DNA of 64,000 nt from Burkholderiales bacterium Ga0077544 (lineage in GTDB: Bacteria; Pseudomonadota; Gammaproteobacteria; Burkholderiales; Burkholderiaceae_D), in assembly GCA_001464355.1 (NCBI GenBank), contig LNEU01000033.1, positions 489,637 through 553,636 on the forward strand, given 5' to 3'. Below the pieces are notes generated by a model. It worked only from the letters and a program-made list of their open reading frames with translations, did not search any database and was not told where the DNA came from. The position numbers were made by a program, and so were the translations under genes. Shown one piece after another: positions 35,221 through 44,218 of the stretch (within the stretch, counting starts at the first letter, position 1; each line of letters opens with the position of its first letter).

Positions 35221-36591
35221 ATGACGGACCAACAATATGACTTCGACTTATTCACGATCGGTGGCGGGTCTGGTGGCGTTCGTGCCAGTCGTTTCGCGGC
35301 GCAATATGGTGCCCGAGTAGCTCTGGCGGAGAAGCAGTATTTAGGCGGTACTTGCGTCAATGTCGGGTGTATTCCTAAAAAACTGTTGTCATATGCGGCG
35401 CATTATCACGACGATCTAAAAGATGCCGCGGGATTCGGCTGGGAAATTGGCGAAGCGAAATTTGATTGGAAGAAGTTGATCGCCAACAAGGACGAAGAGA
35501 TTTCGCGTCTCAACGGGGTTTATAGCAACATTCTTTCAGGTGCAGGCGTCACGACCTTTAACGGTCACGCAACTATAGAAGACGCGCACACCGTGATCGT
35601 GAACGGGCAGCACATTACAGCTCGTTACATCCTGATTGCGACTGGTGGACGGCCGACATGGCCTGAAATTCCTGGTAAAGAACTGGGCATGGTGTCCGAT
35701 GAGTTTTTTCATATGCAAGAACTGCCTGAACATGCCATTGTTGCCGGAGGAGGTTACATCGCCGTAGAACTGGCAGCAATTCTTAATGGACTAGGCACAA
35801 AGGTCACACTGGTGAATCGCGGTTCGCTGATATTGCGTGGAATGGACGCGGACCTAGGAAAATTCCTAACTCAAGAAATGCTTAAGAAAGGCATTGACGT
35901 TCGGTGCGAAACCAAATTCGCCTCTATTGAAAAGGGTGAGGGCGAAACGCGACATGTCCGTTTCAATAATGGCGACACGCTCGATGTAAACGCAGTGATA
36001 TTCGCAACCGGTCGTCATGCCAATACAGAAAACATGGGTTTGGAAGCGGCAGGTGTAACGCTTACCTCAAACGGTGGTGTGGAAGTGGATGAAAATTTCC
36101 GCACCTCTGTGCCGTCGATCTATGCCGTAGGTGACGTAATTAATCGCGTCGCGTTAACACCAGTGGCTTTAGCCGAAGGCATGGTTGTCGCATCTACCTT
36201 GTTTGATAGTGGGGCGTGTCAAATGTCCTATGCGAATATTCCGACGGCGGTGTTCAGCCATCCGAACGTGTCTACCGTCGGGTTGACTGAGGACGCAGCC
36301 CGTAAAAAATACGGAAAGATCAAAGTGTTTAAATCGGATTTCAAGGCGCTAAAACACACAATCAGTGGCTCGAAGGAGAGGGTGTTCATGAAGCTGATTG
36401 TCGACGAGGCGAGTGACGTAGTCGTCGGCGTTCATATGGTGGGCGCGGATGCTGGTGAGATCATTCAAGGTTTCGCTGTGGCGTTACAAAGCGGTGCAAC
36501 CAAAGCCCAGTTTGATTCAACAATCGGTGTGCACCCCACGATTGCAGAGGAGTTTGTCACAATGCGTACACCAGTAAAGGATGCAGAGTGA
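35221..36591 (+). CDS. gor: Glutathione-disulfide reductase
   Basis: FAD/NADPH flavoenzyme regenerating reduced glutathione. 456 residues: FAD motif GGGSGGVRASR near 14, redox pair in GGTCVNVGCIPKK (C45, C50), NADPH-binding GGGYIAVELAAILNGLG near 178, and the C-terminal base H-E pair in HPTIAEEF. Length is normal. It supplies glutathione-dependent enzymes such as the GST at 25379. The start follows a purine-rich AGAAAGCAAAAA leader. Confidence 0.95.
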   Translation: MTDQQYDFDLFTIGGGSGGVRASRFAAQYGARVALAEKQYLGGTCVNVGCIPKKLLSYAAHYHDDLKDAAGFGWEIGEAKFDWKKLIANKDEEISRLNGVYSNILSGAGVTTFNGHATIEDAHTVIVNGQHITARYILIATGGRPTWPEIPGKELGMVSDEFFHMQELPEHAIVAGGGYIAVELAAILNGLGTKVTLVNRGSLILRGMDADLGKFLTQEMLKKGIDVRCETKFASIEKGEGETRHVRFNNGDTLDVNAVIFATGRHANTENMGLEAAGVTLTSNGGVEVDENFRTSVPSIYAVGDVINRVALTPVALAEGMVVASTLFDSGACQMSYANIPTAVFSHPNVSTVGLTEDAARKKYGKIKVFKSDFKALKHTISGSKERVFMKLIVDEASDVVVGVHMVGADAGEIIQGFAVALQSGATKAQFDSTIGVHPTIAEEFVTMRTPVKDAE

Positions 36592-36844
36592 TCCATATTT
36601 TTTTCAGCAGGTAGCTACATGGTCTACGCAAGTAAAGCAGCTGCATTAATGCGGTAGTGTGGACTGCGATAAATTTATGGAAGCTATGGCGTTCATCCCA
36701 AGGCATAGTTGACATTTGCCAGCGGTGTGGGTTTCCTGAGCGTACATTCGAATGGTCGCTATGGACCGTATTACAAATGCTGGAAATGCGGATCAAACTG
36801 TTTGAATCGCCCCGAGTTTACTAGACAGTCGTAAGCCTCTCGAA

Positions 36845-37051
36845 CTACTGCTTCTCATAGTTGGCCGGTGAGAGCCGGTCAGCGTGATTATGACGTCGTT
36901 TGACGTTGTAAAACATTTCAATGTAATCAAACACATCAGCCCTCGCCTCATCCCGTGTTGCATACACCCGACGTCTAATTTTCTCTCGTTTCAATAATTG
37001 AAAGATGCTCTCGGCAACTGCGTTGTCATGGCAGTTCTCCTGGCGCATCAA
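36845..37051 (-). pseudogene. IS3 transposase orfB, C-terminal fragment
   Basis: The 68-residue piece reads ENCHDNAVAESIFQLLKRE, which carries the last glutamate of the DDE triad, then RRRVYATRDEARADVFDYIEMFYN, the typical IS3 C terminus. It is out of frame with the N-terminal fragment, and about 120-130 residues between the two, including the first two catalytic aspartates, are missing. Confidence 0.85.
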
Positions 37052-37320
37052 GCGATAGATACGATGCTGCCACAGGTCTCCCCCGATTCACGTAAGTCGT
37101 CACATACCTTGCGATAGCCATACACTGAACCGCTTTCAAGCCATGATTGTTTGACGTGACCCAGTAGCCTCCTGTCTTCAATAGTGCACACAGATTCTGA
37201 ACAATGCCGCCAGGCGTAGTAACCGCTGAAATGTACACCGATGACTTTGCAAAGGCGCCGCACTGGATTGGCCGATGCATGCACCTTGATAATGCGTACT
37301 TCAACCGGACTCCTTGGCAA
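37048..37320 (-). pseudogene. IS3 transposase orfB, N-terminal fragment
   Basis: The 90-residue piece has the HTH-like start of orfB (VHASANPVRRLCKVIGVHFSGYYAW) and SGSVYGYRKVCDDLRE, then degenerates. It overlaps the end of orfA by about 20 bp, the normal position for programmed frameshifting. The internal deletion leaves no functional enzyme. Confidence 0.8.
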
Positions 37321-37507
37321 AGTACGCGGCGGCCTTTTTTAGAGTGTCACGCTCCTTGTTGACCCGTTTGTATTGTTTGACACACTGATACAGGCTATGG
37401 CCGCTGACCCCGAGTCGCGCTGAAACATCGACAACAGCATGTCCTCGTTCCGTGACCTGTTTGAATGCTTCAATCTTGAATTCTTCCATATATCGCTTTG
37501 CACTCAT
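37301..37507 (-). CDS. IS3 transposase orfA
   Basis: 68 residues with an HTH (EEFKIEAFKQVTERGHAVVDVSARLGVSGHSLY) and a short leucine-zipper-like tail, typical of IS3-family OrfA. Somewhat shorter than the common 85-100 residues. It appears intact, but orfB is not. Confidence 0.8.
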   Translation of the reverse strand: MSAKRYMEEFKIEAFKQVTERGHAVVDVSARLGVSGHSLYQCVKQYKRVNKERDTLKKAAAYFAKESG

Positions 37508-37824
37508 AACACCTCCGTTAGCCTATAAATTTATAGGCTCAGATGTGTCTAGTAAAGCCGGGGCGATTCACTATCTTTGTTGGTGGCGCAGGAATTGGCA
37601 GCGGCTTTGCCTGATTAAAGAATTCTGCATTGGAATCAAAATCAGAGGCCTGTGGCAGTAATCATCAGGCCAACATAACCAATTGCGAGTTCTACGCTAT
37701 AACACTTTCAATTCCTCCAAATCCATTGCAACTTCCAATTTGTGTTGCCGTTATTTGTTGGCTATCTTCAACGGAAAAGAAGGCTGGCGAGATTGATGCT
37801 AGGTCAATAATTAAGGGGAAAGCA

Positions 37825-38175
37825 ATGGCACTATGGTCAACACGTGCGGTAATTGAACAAGGCGCACTCACGCTCTCCGATTGGCGCGTCATGGAGTTAC
37901 CTGATGGTGCACGACATCTCGTTGGTTATCGCCTGGAAAATAACGATGGCAGAGTGAGCTCACCCGTACTCGATTTAGAGCAAAAAACCTTGCGAGTAAC
38001 GACGAGTACAGGCCGTCTTTATTTACTAAGTGGTGCTCCTGGACTTAATTCAGACGCTATGTACGTTTGGGACCAATGGATAAAAATGTATTCCATTGAA
38101 TCTTGGAGTGACGTTACTGATTCAGTCTGGAATGAGCATCTTGCTCTACCGTTTATCATATTGCGATCGAGCTAG
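37825..38175 (+). CDS. Hypothetical protein, 116 aa, first of a four-gene operon
   Basis: ATG at 37825 has AGGGG upstream; the longer open frame back to 37630 has no ribosome site. The product (MALWSTRAVIEQGALTLSDW...) is a soluble beta-rich protein with GARHLVGYRLEN and a central VSSPVLDLE segment. No family recognised. It precedes a HAD-like gene by 4 bp, so they are co-translated. Confidence 0.7.
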   Translation: MALWSTRAVIEQGALTLSDWRVMELPDGARHLVGYRLENNDGRVSSPVLDLEQKTLRVTTSTGRLYLLSGAPGLNSDAMYVWDQWIKMYSIESWSDVTDSVWNEHLALPFIILRSS

Positions 38176-38179
38176 GCAA

Positions 38180-38692
38180 ATGAATGGCCATCCAACCTCC
38201 CGGCGTTTCATCTATCTGGACTACGATTCCGTCCTTCACCATGACTCCGTTTACATCCATCCTACAAAAGGTATTTACATGCGTGAGCGAGGTTTCACGT
38301 TATTTGAATGGATGCCAATCCTGGAGGAATTGCTGAAAGCTCATCCAAACGTAGGAATTATTTTGTCAACATCATGGGTGCGGGTGAAAAGCTTCAGCTA
38401 TGCAAAAAGCAGGCTCAGTTCAGAACTAAAGAAGCGCGTGATAGGCGCAACCTTCCACAAAGGTCAAATGAGCAAAGAGCTATTTTCTCAGCTCACGCGA
38501 GCAAGCCAAATCCTTGGTGATGTTTCTCGCCGTGGCTTTGGAGATGGTGACTGGATAGCCATTGATGACGATGTCGAAGGATGGCCATTTATGTATGCCA
38601 AGAACCTTATACGTACCGGATGGGCGGGCATTAGTGACACTGAGGTCCAAGCCGATATAAACAGATGGCTGAACAAGGGGAACAAAACATGA
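38180..38692 (+). CDS. HAD-superfamily protein resembling HAD domain of Swiss-Army-Knife RNA repair proteins
   Basis: 170 residues from ATG 38180; the frame is open upstream over the previous gene. Motif I reads RFIYLDYDSVLHH, a HAD-like DxD, followed by the IILSTSWVR threonine/serine motif II and a late acidic motif WIAIDDD. This layout matches the small HAD_SAK_2-type proteins seen in phage and island contexts. The stop overlaps the next small gene by 4 bp. Confidence 0.72.
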   Translation: MNGHPTSRRFIYLDYDSVLHHDSVYIHPTKGIYMRERGFTLFEWMPILEELLKAHPNVGIILSTSWVRVKSFSYAKSRLSSELKKRVIGATFHKGQMSKELFSQLTRASQILGDVSRRGFGDGDWIAIDDDVEGWPFMYAKNLIRTGWAGISDTEVQADINRWLNKGNKT

Positions 38693-38823
38693 GCTGGATA
38701 GAGCGCCTCCTTTACACGCGAGAGGGCCGTCAATCATTAATGAATTGGATGGGAGTATTCACGGTCGCAGGCGGCTTCATCGTCAGCGCGATTTTGATTT
38801 TAGCAATTATGGAGAATGTATGA
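38689..38823 (+). CDS. Small membrane protein, 44 aa
   Basis: Read directly: ATG at 38689 overlaps the HAD stop; the product is MSWIERLLYTREGRQSLMNW followed by a hydrophobic helix (VFTVAGGFIVSAILILAI) and MENV. The TGA overlaps the next gene's ATG at 38820. Overlap on both sides argues that it is real. Function unknown. Confidence 0.7.
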   Translation: MSWIERLLYTREGRQSLMNWMGVFTVAGGFIVSAILILAIMENV

Positions 38824-39179
38824 GGCTGACAGATGACCAAATTCTGATTATTCAAGCCAATCGCAATTTGCTGATAGAGCTGACATGCGCCACCCAAACG
38901 CCGAACATTCCCGCATCAATACGTCAACGCGCCCAGAAAATATTGAGTCAGTATCCTTCTCTTCCGGCAATAGGAGAATTCAGTACTTCTGCCAACTCCG
39001 CGACTAGCCAATTGGAAATCGAAGAAGTGAGTAGTCATTCATTGAAAGAGAATAAGACTTGGAGAAGCTCAGTGACAGAGTTCCTATCAGATGCAGAAAA
39101 AACTAAGAACGCCTGTGTTTACGCAGGCTTAGTGGGTTCTGCCTTGGCGGTTGGAGCCGCTATTTGCATTCGGTGTTGA
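38820..39179 (+). CDS. BPSL0761-like protein with C-terminal membrane helix
   Basis: 119 residues from the ATG at 38820 (GGAG upstream). The N-terminal part (RNLLIELTCATQTPNIPASIRQRAQKILSQYP) has the pattern I associate with the BPSL0761 family of small helical proteins. A serine-rich linker leads to a C-terminal hydrophobic segment (YAGLVGSALAVGAAICIRC). Last gene of the operon. Function unknown; the family assignment is by eye. Confidence 0.65.
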   Translation: MRLTDDQILIIQANRNLLIELTCATQTPNIPASIRQRAQKILSQYPSLPAIGEFSTSANSATSQLEIEEVSSHSLKENKTWRSSVTEFLSDAEKTKNACVYAGLVGSALAVGAAICIRC

Positions 39180-39268
39180 GCTGCGTCGAATACTGGTCCA
39201 ACTTTGCATCAAATTCTGACCCACATTTTAGAGCACTATCCACTTACCAAAATGAGTAGGAGCTTAAA

Positions 39269-39355
39269 ATGATCGACGTGGCATTACTTGGAATTATTCA
39301 ACGCTAGCACTTGCGTGACCATGTGTCTTTGAGAAAGATCCAGACGACTAGCTGC
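39269..39355 (+). pseudogene. IS21-family istA 5' remnant
   Basis: AGGAG precedes ATG at 39269, which reads MIDVALLGIIQR then TAG, then HLRDHVSLRKI in the same frame. IstA of IS21-type elements typically begins MIDVALLSVIRRWHLRD, so the stop replaces a tryptophan codon. The remainder is lost. The match is to a remembered family start. Confidence 0.55.
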
Positions 39356-39913
39356 GCGAGTCATGAGAGCCTTCTTCCTAGCGATTGAGGGCGCCGCAAG
39401 TTGGCGAAATCAATTAGTTCTCGGGAAACAAATCCAGAAAATTCTTACGATAGTTTGGTGACGGTCATTGCCAGACAACTCTGATCCCTGTGGTCATGAA
39501 GGCTTGTAGGAGTTTATATTGCAATAAATTTTACAGGAGAGATATTGGCGGGCGTAATTTGTCTGTCCAGATGGATTCTTATCGGCATCAGAAATACTGT
39601 GCAATAACCATCGTACATCCGAGTACGTTTTCAAATGATGTGCTTTGACAGAGCAATCCTAGATCTATTTCGTACCGTTTTGGGAGCTGAACGGCACAAT
39701 TTTGTCCTAGTCGATGTGGATGCTGTTTGGCAGTTTCTAATTCTGAAATTATTACCGACTGGACGACTTCTTTTTGAATGTTGAATCAAATCTTCTTGTA
39801 ACAGTGGCGCGTAGCGGACTAAGCCATAAACTTGGGAGCAAGATGCATGTCGGCTCTTGGCCGAAAACAGACATGAAATATTGCGATGTCTAGTAGCTAA
39901 CTGAAGCTAAGAA

Positions 39914-39946
39914 TAAAAAAAACCCTCAACAAGTTGGGATTTTTTT
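39914..39946. terminator. Bidirectional terminator-like hairpin
   Basis: A-run, CCCTCAAC, AA, GTTGGGA, then a run of seven T. Works in either orientation. It lies 96 bp past the end of the minus-strand envelope module at 40042, so it may end that transcript. Confidence 0.6.
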
Positions 39947-40041
39947 GGGAAATTCATTTGAGTCGCCGCTGACTCTGCCTTCTTAAAATTACTTGCAAGC
40001 CCTATGGCCAGGCAGGAGAGAAGTTAAGCGGCGGAGACAGA

Positions 40042-40875
40042 TTATCTGACTGGATTTAACAAGGCTGGCTGACCAAATTCCATGAGTTTTGCATTGGATT
40101 TTTGAAAGTAGCTGCCCCAAAAGCTAGACAAAGTCTGCATTGTTATCGGATCACGGTAGCGCTTGGCCTTTTCACTATCGGCTGAAAGTAATCCAGCGCC
40201 AATAATATAGACTCTGGCTCCGCCAAAGTCGGCAGCCAGATTATGCTTTTCTACTAATGATAGCTCTTTAGCCGGCTCTATTTTCCTGACCGATTCCGCT
40301 TTTGGGCCATAAAAAGATGAAACGGAAGAGTTTTCCAGCATGTCGGATACGATCAACACCACTTTGTTTTGCGCTTTGGATTGCCGTACCTTAGAAGAAA
40401 TGGCCTTTAAACTAGCCAAGACATCAGATTTGGCAATCTCACTTGAAGTGCCATCGAAAGCGCCTCTGAGAGCCGAACCAACCAACTGCAACCCCATTTG
40501 CGGCTGCTTTTTCATGCATTGGTCGAACTTGGTTAGCACAGGTTTGGCAATATCATTGCGTGTTTGTTCATCCATTTCAGCGTCGAGTTTCCCCGAGACG
40601 GATACAGAGGTGTATTGACCTTGCGTATATGCCGAAAACGTCATCACTGAAAAACCATTGTTCGGCCCAATAAGATGCTTCACATTGTCAGCGACCAGTT
40701 GCTTTAGCTTTACGTCTAATAGCGTAGTCTGGTCGATAGCGACAAAAAGTTCAGTATCCAGAGCAACTGGTTTAGCTTGCAGTTTGCCCTCATAGCAAGT
40801 GGGAAGGGCATTTTCCTGATTTGCCATAGCTCCTGTGCAGAGCATCATTCCGACAAATAATACTTTCAATTTCAC
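40042..40875 (-). CDS. Periplasmic VWA-like protein, third gene of envelope module
   Basis: 277 residues with a signal peptide (cleavage near AMA-NQ, residue 19). The domain resembles a von Willebrand A fold: FVAIDQTTLLD takes the place of the MIDAS DxSxS, and VLIVSDMLENSS fits the later acidic strand. The metal site is thus degenerate. The start overlaps the membrane-protein stop by 4 bp. I infer a secreted partner of the OmpA-like lipoprotein and membrane protein. Confidence 0.75.
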   Translation of the reverse strand: MKLKVLFVGMMLCTGAMANQENALPTCYEGKLQAKPVALDTELFVAIDQTTLLDVKLKQLVADNVKHLIGPNNGFSVMTFSAYTQGQYTSVSVSGKLDAEMDEQTRNDIAKPVLTKFDQCMKKQPQMGLQLVGSALRGAFDGTSSEIAKSDVLASLKAISSKVRQSKAQNKVVLIVSDMLENSSVSSFYGPKAESVRKIEPAKELSLVEKHNLAADFGGARVYIIGAGLLSADSEKAKRYRDPITMQTLSSFWGSYFQKSNAKLMEFGQPALLNPVR

Positions 40876-42482
40876 AGCAAATCCTCCAACTCTTTGTCGC
40901 GTTCTTGTTTAAGCCTTTCAGCATCATCTTTTTTAGCCTTAAGTGCTTTGCGGACTTCGTCATCGAGCGCTGGTGGCAGGGTCGCCAAATATGCTTTTTT
41001 CGATTCTTTATCACCTAATGCTTCTAAATGATTAAGGATCTGTGGAACAGTGAGTTGTTCAACGTTGACTAGCGAAACAACAGGTGCGGTAGGAGTAAAA
41101 CCCGTTGCAGGCGGCGCTAGGGGCTCAACTTTTGCAGCGTAAGCCGGAGGTGTTTGAGGTTGTGTGGCAGGCTGAGGTTGAGAATGTACCTGATTTTGAA
41201 CTGTATTTCTTCTTGCAGTATGACCATTCTCATTGTCGCGGTCTAGACTTGAAGACTGCCGATATTCTTGAATAAATTGAAGGAAAGTTTTGGTAGTGTG
41301 AACGCCATTAATTCCGACTCCGCCATTGCCCATCATCATCTTCTGCTGAAGATCTTCCAACTTGGATTGCGCCACACCGGCAATTTCTTCGTAATGGATT
41401 CTCACGTCTGCATAAGTGGCGTAACGACCATTGCCAATAGCCTTATACGCTTCAGCACTATTCTTTCCCGCAAACCCCCATCTGAAGCCAAATACACCGC
41501 CCAAGAATTGAAGAAAAAGGAACACAAAAGCCAGTACGATAAATGTGCCCCAACCTCCAACTCGGTCATAGCCAGCACTATCTCTCACAGCCTTGATATC
41601 TGCTTCCGTATTGGAAGCGACATCTGCATCAGGCAATGGCATGCCTCCTGTCGACATATCCATGCTGTCGTTGGATGCTTTTGCCGATGCTTTTGCTTCA
41701 TGTATTTGGCCAGTCACTTGTTCAGTTAGTTGCTTTTCCAGAACTTGGCCACGTACAAAGGTAGCCAAGATTCCGATAACGAGAACCAGTACCACTGTGG
41801 CAATCGTGATGGCGAAAGTAGTGCTCTTACCAACTCGGTTGGATAACTGAGTATACGAAGGCATAGCGTCATCCGAACCCTGCGGCCGCGCAAGTGGGAC
41901 TTCGCCGGAATTGAAAGCGACTTTGCGACCATCTTCCATCCACTCTCTTCGAGCCGCCTTAATCTGGCTCGATTTAAAACACTCGTGGCCGGCAAAGTGG
42001 GTAAAGGCCACTAGTAATACAGAAATCAAGAAAGCGATACCATAGGCACCGTACTGCTGCATGTTTTCACTTGCACCTGGAATGGTATAGCCAGCTAAAA
42101 CATAGCTAAAACCCATTGCTTCCACAAATACCATGCCAACAGTCAGTATCCAAATCCAAAAAGGCGTACCACGTCTCCCGTTATCACCTGCTTTGGTCAG
42201 ATAAGTGATTTTTTCATTGAAGTCATGCTCATCTTGAATTTTGATGAATTTCTTATAGTCATAGCAAAGTGTGCGCTCTGCCTTATACCATCCAGGATTG
42301 GAGTTATCGGCAATCGTGTCTTTAGAAAGGCGGGAAATTTTGCCAAAAAAAGGCATCGCATACATTGTGTTTTGCCACCACCATGCAATCTTGTCCCACA
42401 AGGACACGACCACGACTAACGCGATCATCGTGCTTACCAAGCTCCAGGCAGCGACGGGATAGAGGGAAAAAAATTCTTTCAT
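40872..42482 (-). CDS. Five-TM inner membrane protein, second gene of envelope module
   Basis: 536 residues with hydrophobic segments near 12-35, 104-130, 142-165, 218-245 and 312-337. The polar loops between them may be periplasmic or cytoplasmic. Residues 430-480 form a Pro/Gln-rich linker and the tail is charged and coiled-coil like. No MotA/ExbB or other family match was recognised. GGAATAGGAA lies upstream of the ATG. It overlaps the VWA gene and lies 23 bp behind the OmpA-like gene, so it belongs to one complex by inference. Confidence 0.78.
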   Translation of the reverse strand: MKEFFSLYPVAAWSLVSTMIALVVVVSLWDKIAWWWQNTMYAMPFFGKISRLSKDTIADNSNPGWYKAERTLCYDYKKFIKIQDEHDFNEKITYLTKAGDNGRRGTPFWIWILTVGMVFVEAMGFSYVLAGYTIPGASENMQQYGAYGIAFLISVLLVAFTHFAGHECFKSSQIKAARREWMEDGRKVAFNSGEVPLARPQGSDDAMPSYTQLSNRVGKSTTFAITIATVVLVLVIGILATFVRGQVLEKQLTEQVTGQIHEAKASAKASNDSMDMSTGGMPLPDADVASNTEADIKAVRDSAGYDRVGGWGTFIVLAFVFLFLQFLGGVFGFRWGFAGKNSAEAYKAIGNGRYATYADVRIHYEEIAGVAQSKLEDLQQKMMMGNGGVGINGVHTTKTFLQFIQEYRQSSSLDRDNENGHTARRNTVQNQVHSQPQPATQPQTPPAYAAKVEPLAPPATGFTPTAPVVSLVNVEQLTVPQILNHLEALGDKESKKAYLATLPPALDDEVRKALKAKKDDAERLKQERDKELEDLL

Positions 42483-42505
42483 TTCAATTCCTATTCCTTT
42501 TGTTC

Positions 42506-44218
42506 TTACTTGTGAATTGCTGGTTTAAAGTCAGCTACATATGTCTGGCCATTGCTGGCGTAGAGAATTTTTCCAGCCTTTGCTGCAGCAACGCCACTGT
42601 TATTGAATAAAATGTCGGCGCAGTTCAAACCAGCGTTTCCTTCCAAAAATACGCGGTACAAAAGACCGTTTGATCCTCTGTAGGTATTCACTTGCGGAAT
42701 TGTTTCCACATCTGGGCGAGGATTGCGATTGGCTGAAGGATTGTAGTTTTTGTAAACTTTGAAGTCTGGTAGCTGAGATACTGTCGCGTCGCTTCTTAAT
42801 ACAGAAACCTTGTTCAATACAATCTGATGGCCGTTTACGTTATCTGTCCACGTTTTGCCATGCAAACCGTCCATATAATCGTTGGTGTACGGTTTGTTGG
42901 TGCTTAAGGACTTCACGGCGCCAGCAGCACGAGGCCTATCAAGCGAACAATCTCTCAATACTGCCGGCTCGGTAGCATGCGCTGTACTGATTAAAGAAAT
43001 CCATTGTCTTTTGCTTTCTATCTTGCCTACATCAGCAACCGCAACAGCTTGGTTAAAGGGGACGCCACCAAAATCAATTTCAGTCCCTTTACGGGAAACG
43101 GTAGCTGCAGTTGCGACCTTGGTAGCTGCTTTGGCCGTTCCAGCTTGTTGCACTTTAGGGCTTTCAGCAGCCGCAACTGGTCGGGGCGCATCTGCAGTGC
43201 GTTTGGCAATATTTGGGAAATCGTTTTTAACAGGCGAATCATTTGGGACGCTTTTCGCTCTTGCCACGGGTCTCGTGCTCGGAGTTGAAGGTTTGGATAT
43301 GCTTTGTGCTTTAGGGCTAGGGGCTTCTGCAGTACGGTAGTATTCATATTTAGGGGTGCGGGCATCCAAAAACTTCTTGAAGTTCTTTTCATCTGCCATT
43401 TCCACTAGCTCAACTCGACGGTTGCGCATGCGCCCCTCATCCGTGTTGTTAGTGGCGATCGGATAACTCTCTCCAGCGCCTTGGAAATAGATGGACTCCT
43501 TTGGTATGCCCAGATCAGTTAGGTACTTTGCGACAGCTTTCGCCCTACGCTCAGACAAATCAGCATTAACTTGAGTTGCGCCTGTATCGTCGGTATGACC
43601 TACCAGTAGAAGCTTGCGTTTTGCGCCGAGCTTAAGGTATTCATCCTTGGTGGCCTTGTCTTGCGAAGCGTCGGATTGTTTCTTAAGGTTGTAGGTCTGC
43701 GCAATAGCTGCGAAATACTCTTTCGCCACATTCGTAAGTCTGTCCGAATTATGCTGAAAGTGACCTCTATCACCGCCTTTATCAGCAATCGTTAGTACTG
43801 AGCCAATCGGATCTCCTTTGACTGAGTCGATGTATTCCCCGTCCCCTGTAATCATTCCCTGTGAATCTACTGCCTGCACTTTCAAGTCGATGTTGTATTG
43901 CTTGGCCACTTTGGACAGCTCACATTTCCGACGGTCCATTTCATTGCCAACTAGTCCGCCAATCAATGCACCGACACCGGTACCAACTAGCAAGCCTGCT
44001 TTCTTGTCTACCTTGTGGCCAACGACCGCACCCAAAACACCACCCGCCAAAATGCCAATGTTGCGTGCATTGTTGGCGCATGGGTCGCTGCTATTGAAGG
44101 TCTCGTTAAAAGAGGGTTGTCCAGTTTTCGGGTCAATGGCGCACCCGTTTACCATGATGGTGCATGCCACAGCTACTGCGATTTTTGGCTTAATGAAATG
44201 AGTTAAAGACTTGCGCAT
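42506..44218 (-). CDS. OmpA-family lipoprotein with glycine zipper and long C-terminal extension
   Basis: 570 residues. A lipobox VNGC (C26) predicts a lipoprotein; residues 52-97 carry a glycine-zipper segment (IGILAGGVLGAVVGHKV); residues 120-275 form an OmpA C-terminal peptidoglycan-binding domain with GHTDDTG, DLSERRAKAVAKYL and RMRNRRVELVE. Beyond 280 a Pro/Ala/Lys linker leads to a 200-residue C-terminal domain I do not recognise. First gene of the operon with the membrane and VWA proteins. It anchors the module to the cell wall. Confidence 0.85.
   Translation of the reverse strand: MRKSLTHFIKPKIAVAVACTIMVNGCAIDPKTGQPSFNETFNSSDPCANNARNIGILAGGVLGAVVGHKVDKKAGLLVGTGVGALIGGLVGNEMDRRKCELSKVAKQYNIDLKVQAVDSQGMITGDGEYIDSVKGDPIGSVLTIADKGGDRGHFQHNSDRLTNVAKEYFAAIAQTYNLKKQSDASQDKATKDEYLKLGAKRKLLLVGHTDDTGATQVNADLSERRAKAVAKYLTDLGIPKESIYFQGAGESYPIATNNTDEGRMRNRRVELVEMADEKNFKKFLDARTPKYEYYRTAEAPSPKAQSISKPSTPSTRPVARAKSVPNDSPVKNDFPNIAKRTADAPRPVAAAESPKVQQAGTAKAATKVATAATVSRKGTEIDFGGVPFNQAVAVADVGKIESKRQWISLISTAHATEPAVLRDCSLDRPRAAGAVKSLSTNKPYTNDYMDGLHGKTWTDNVNGHQIVLNKVSVLRSDATVSQLPDFKVYKNYNPSANRNPRPDVETIPQVNTYRGSNGLLYRVFLEGNAGLNCADILFNNSGVAAAKAGKILYASNGQTYVADFKPAIHK

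Larger units (their letters stand above)
36803..37570 (-). mobile_element. IS3-family insertion sequence, internally deleted
   Basis: The ends are inverted repeats: TGAATCGCCCCGAGTTTACT begins at 36803 and its near-complement (GGGGCGATTCA) ends at 37570. Inside are orfA (37301-37507) and two out-of-frame pieces of orfB (37048-37320, 36845-37051). At 768 bp it is much shorter than the roughly 1.2-1.3 kb of intact members; the middle of the DDE transposase is missing. No flanking target duplication was seen. Confidence 0.85.
39180..40041. other. Long spacer with IS21 remnant and terminator
   Basis: About 860 bp between convergent operons. It holds the start of a broken istA at 39269 and a terminator-like hairpin near 39914-39946. 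Nothing else recognisable. Confidence 0.6.

Noticed and set aside
40872..44218. Zorya (ZorA/ZorB) identity for the envelope module
   Set aside because: The OmpA part fits ZorB loosely but the membrane protein shows no MotA/ExbB domain and the VWA partner is not a Zorya component.
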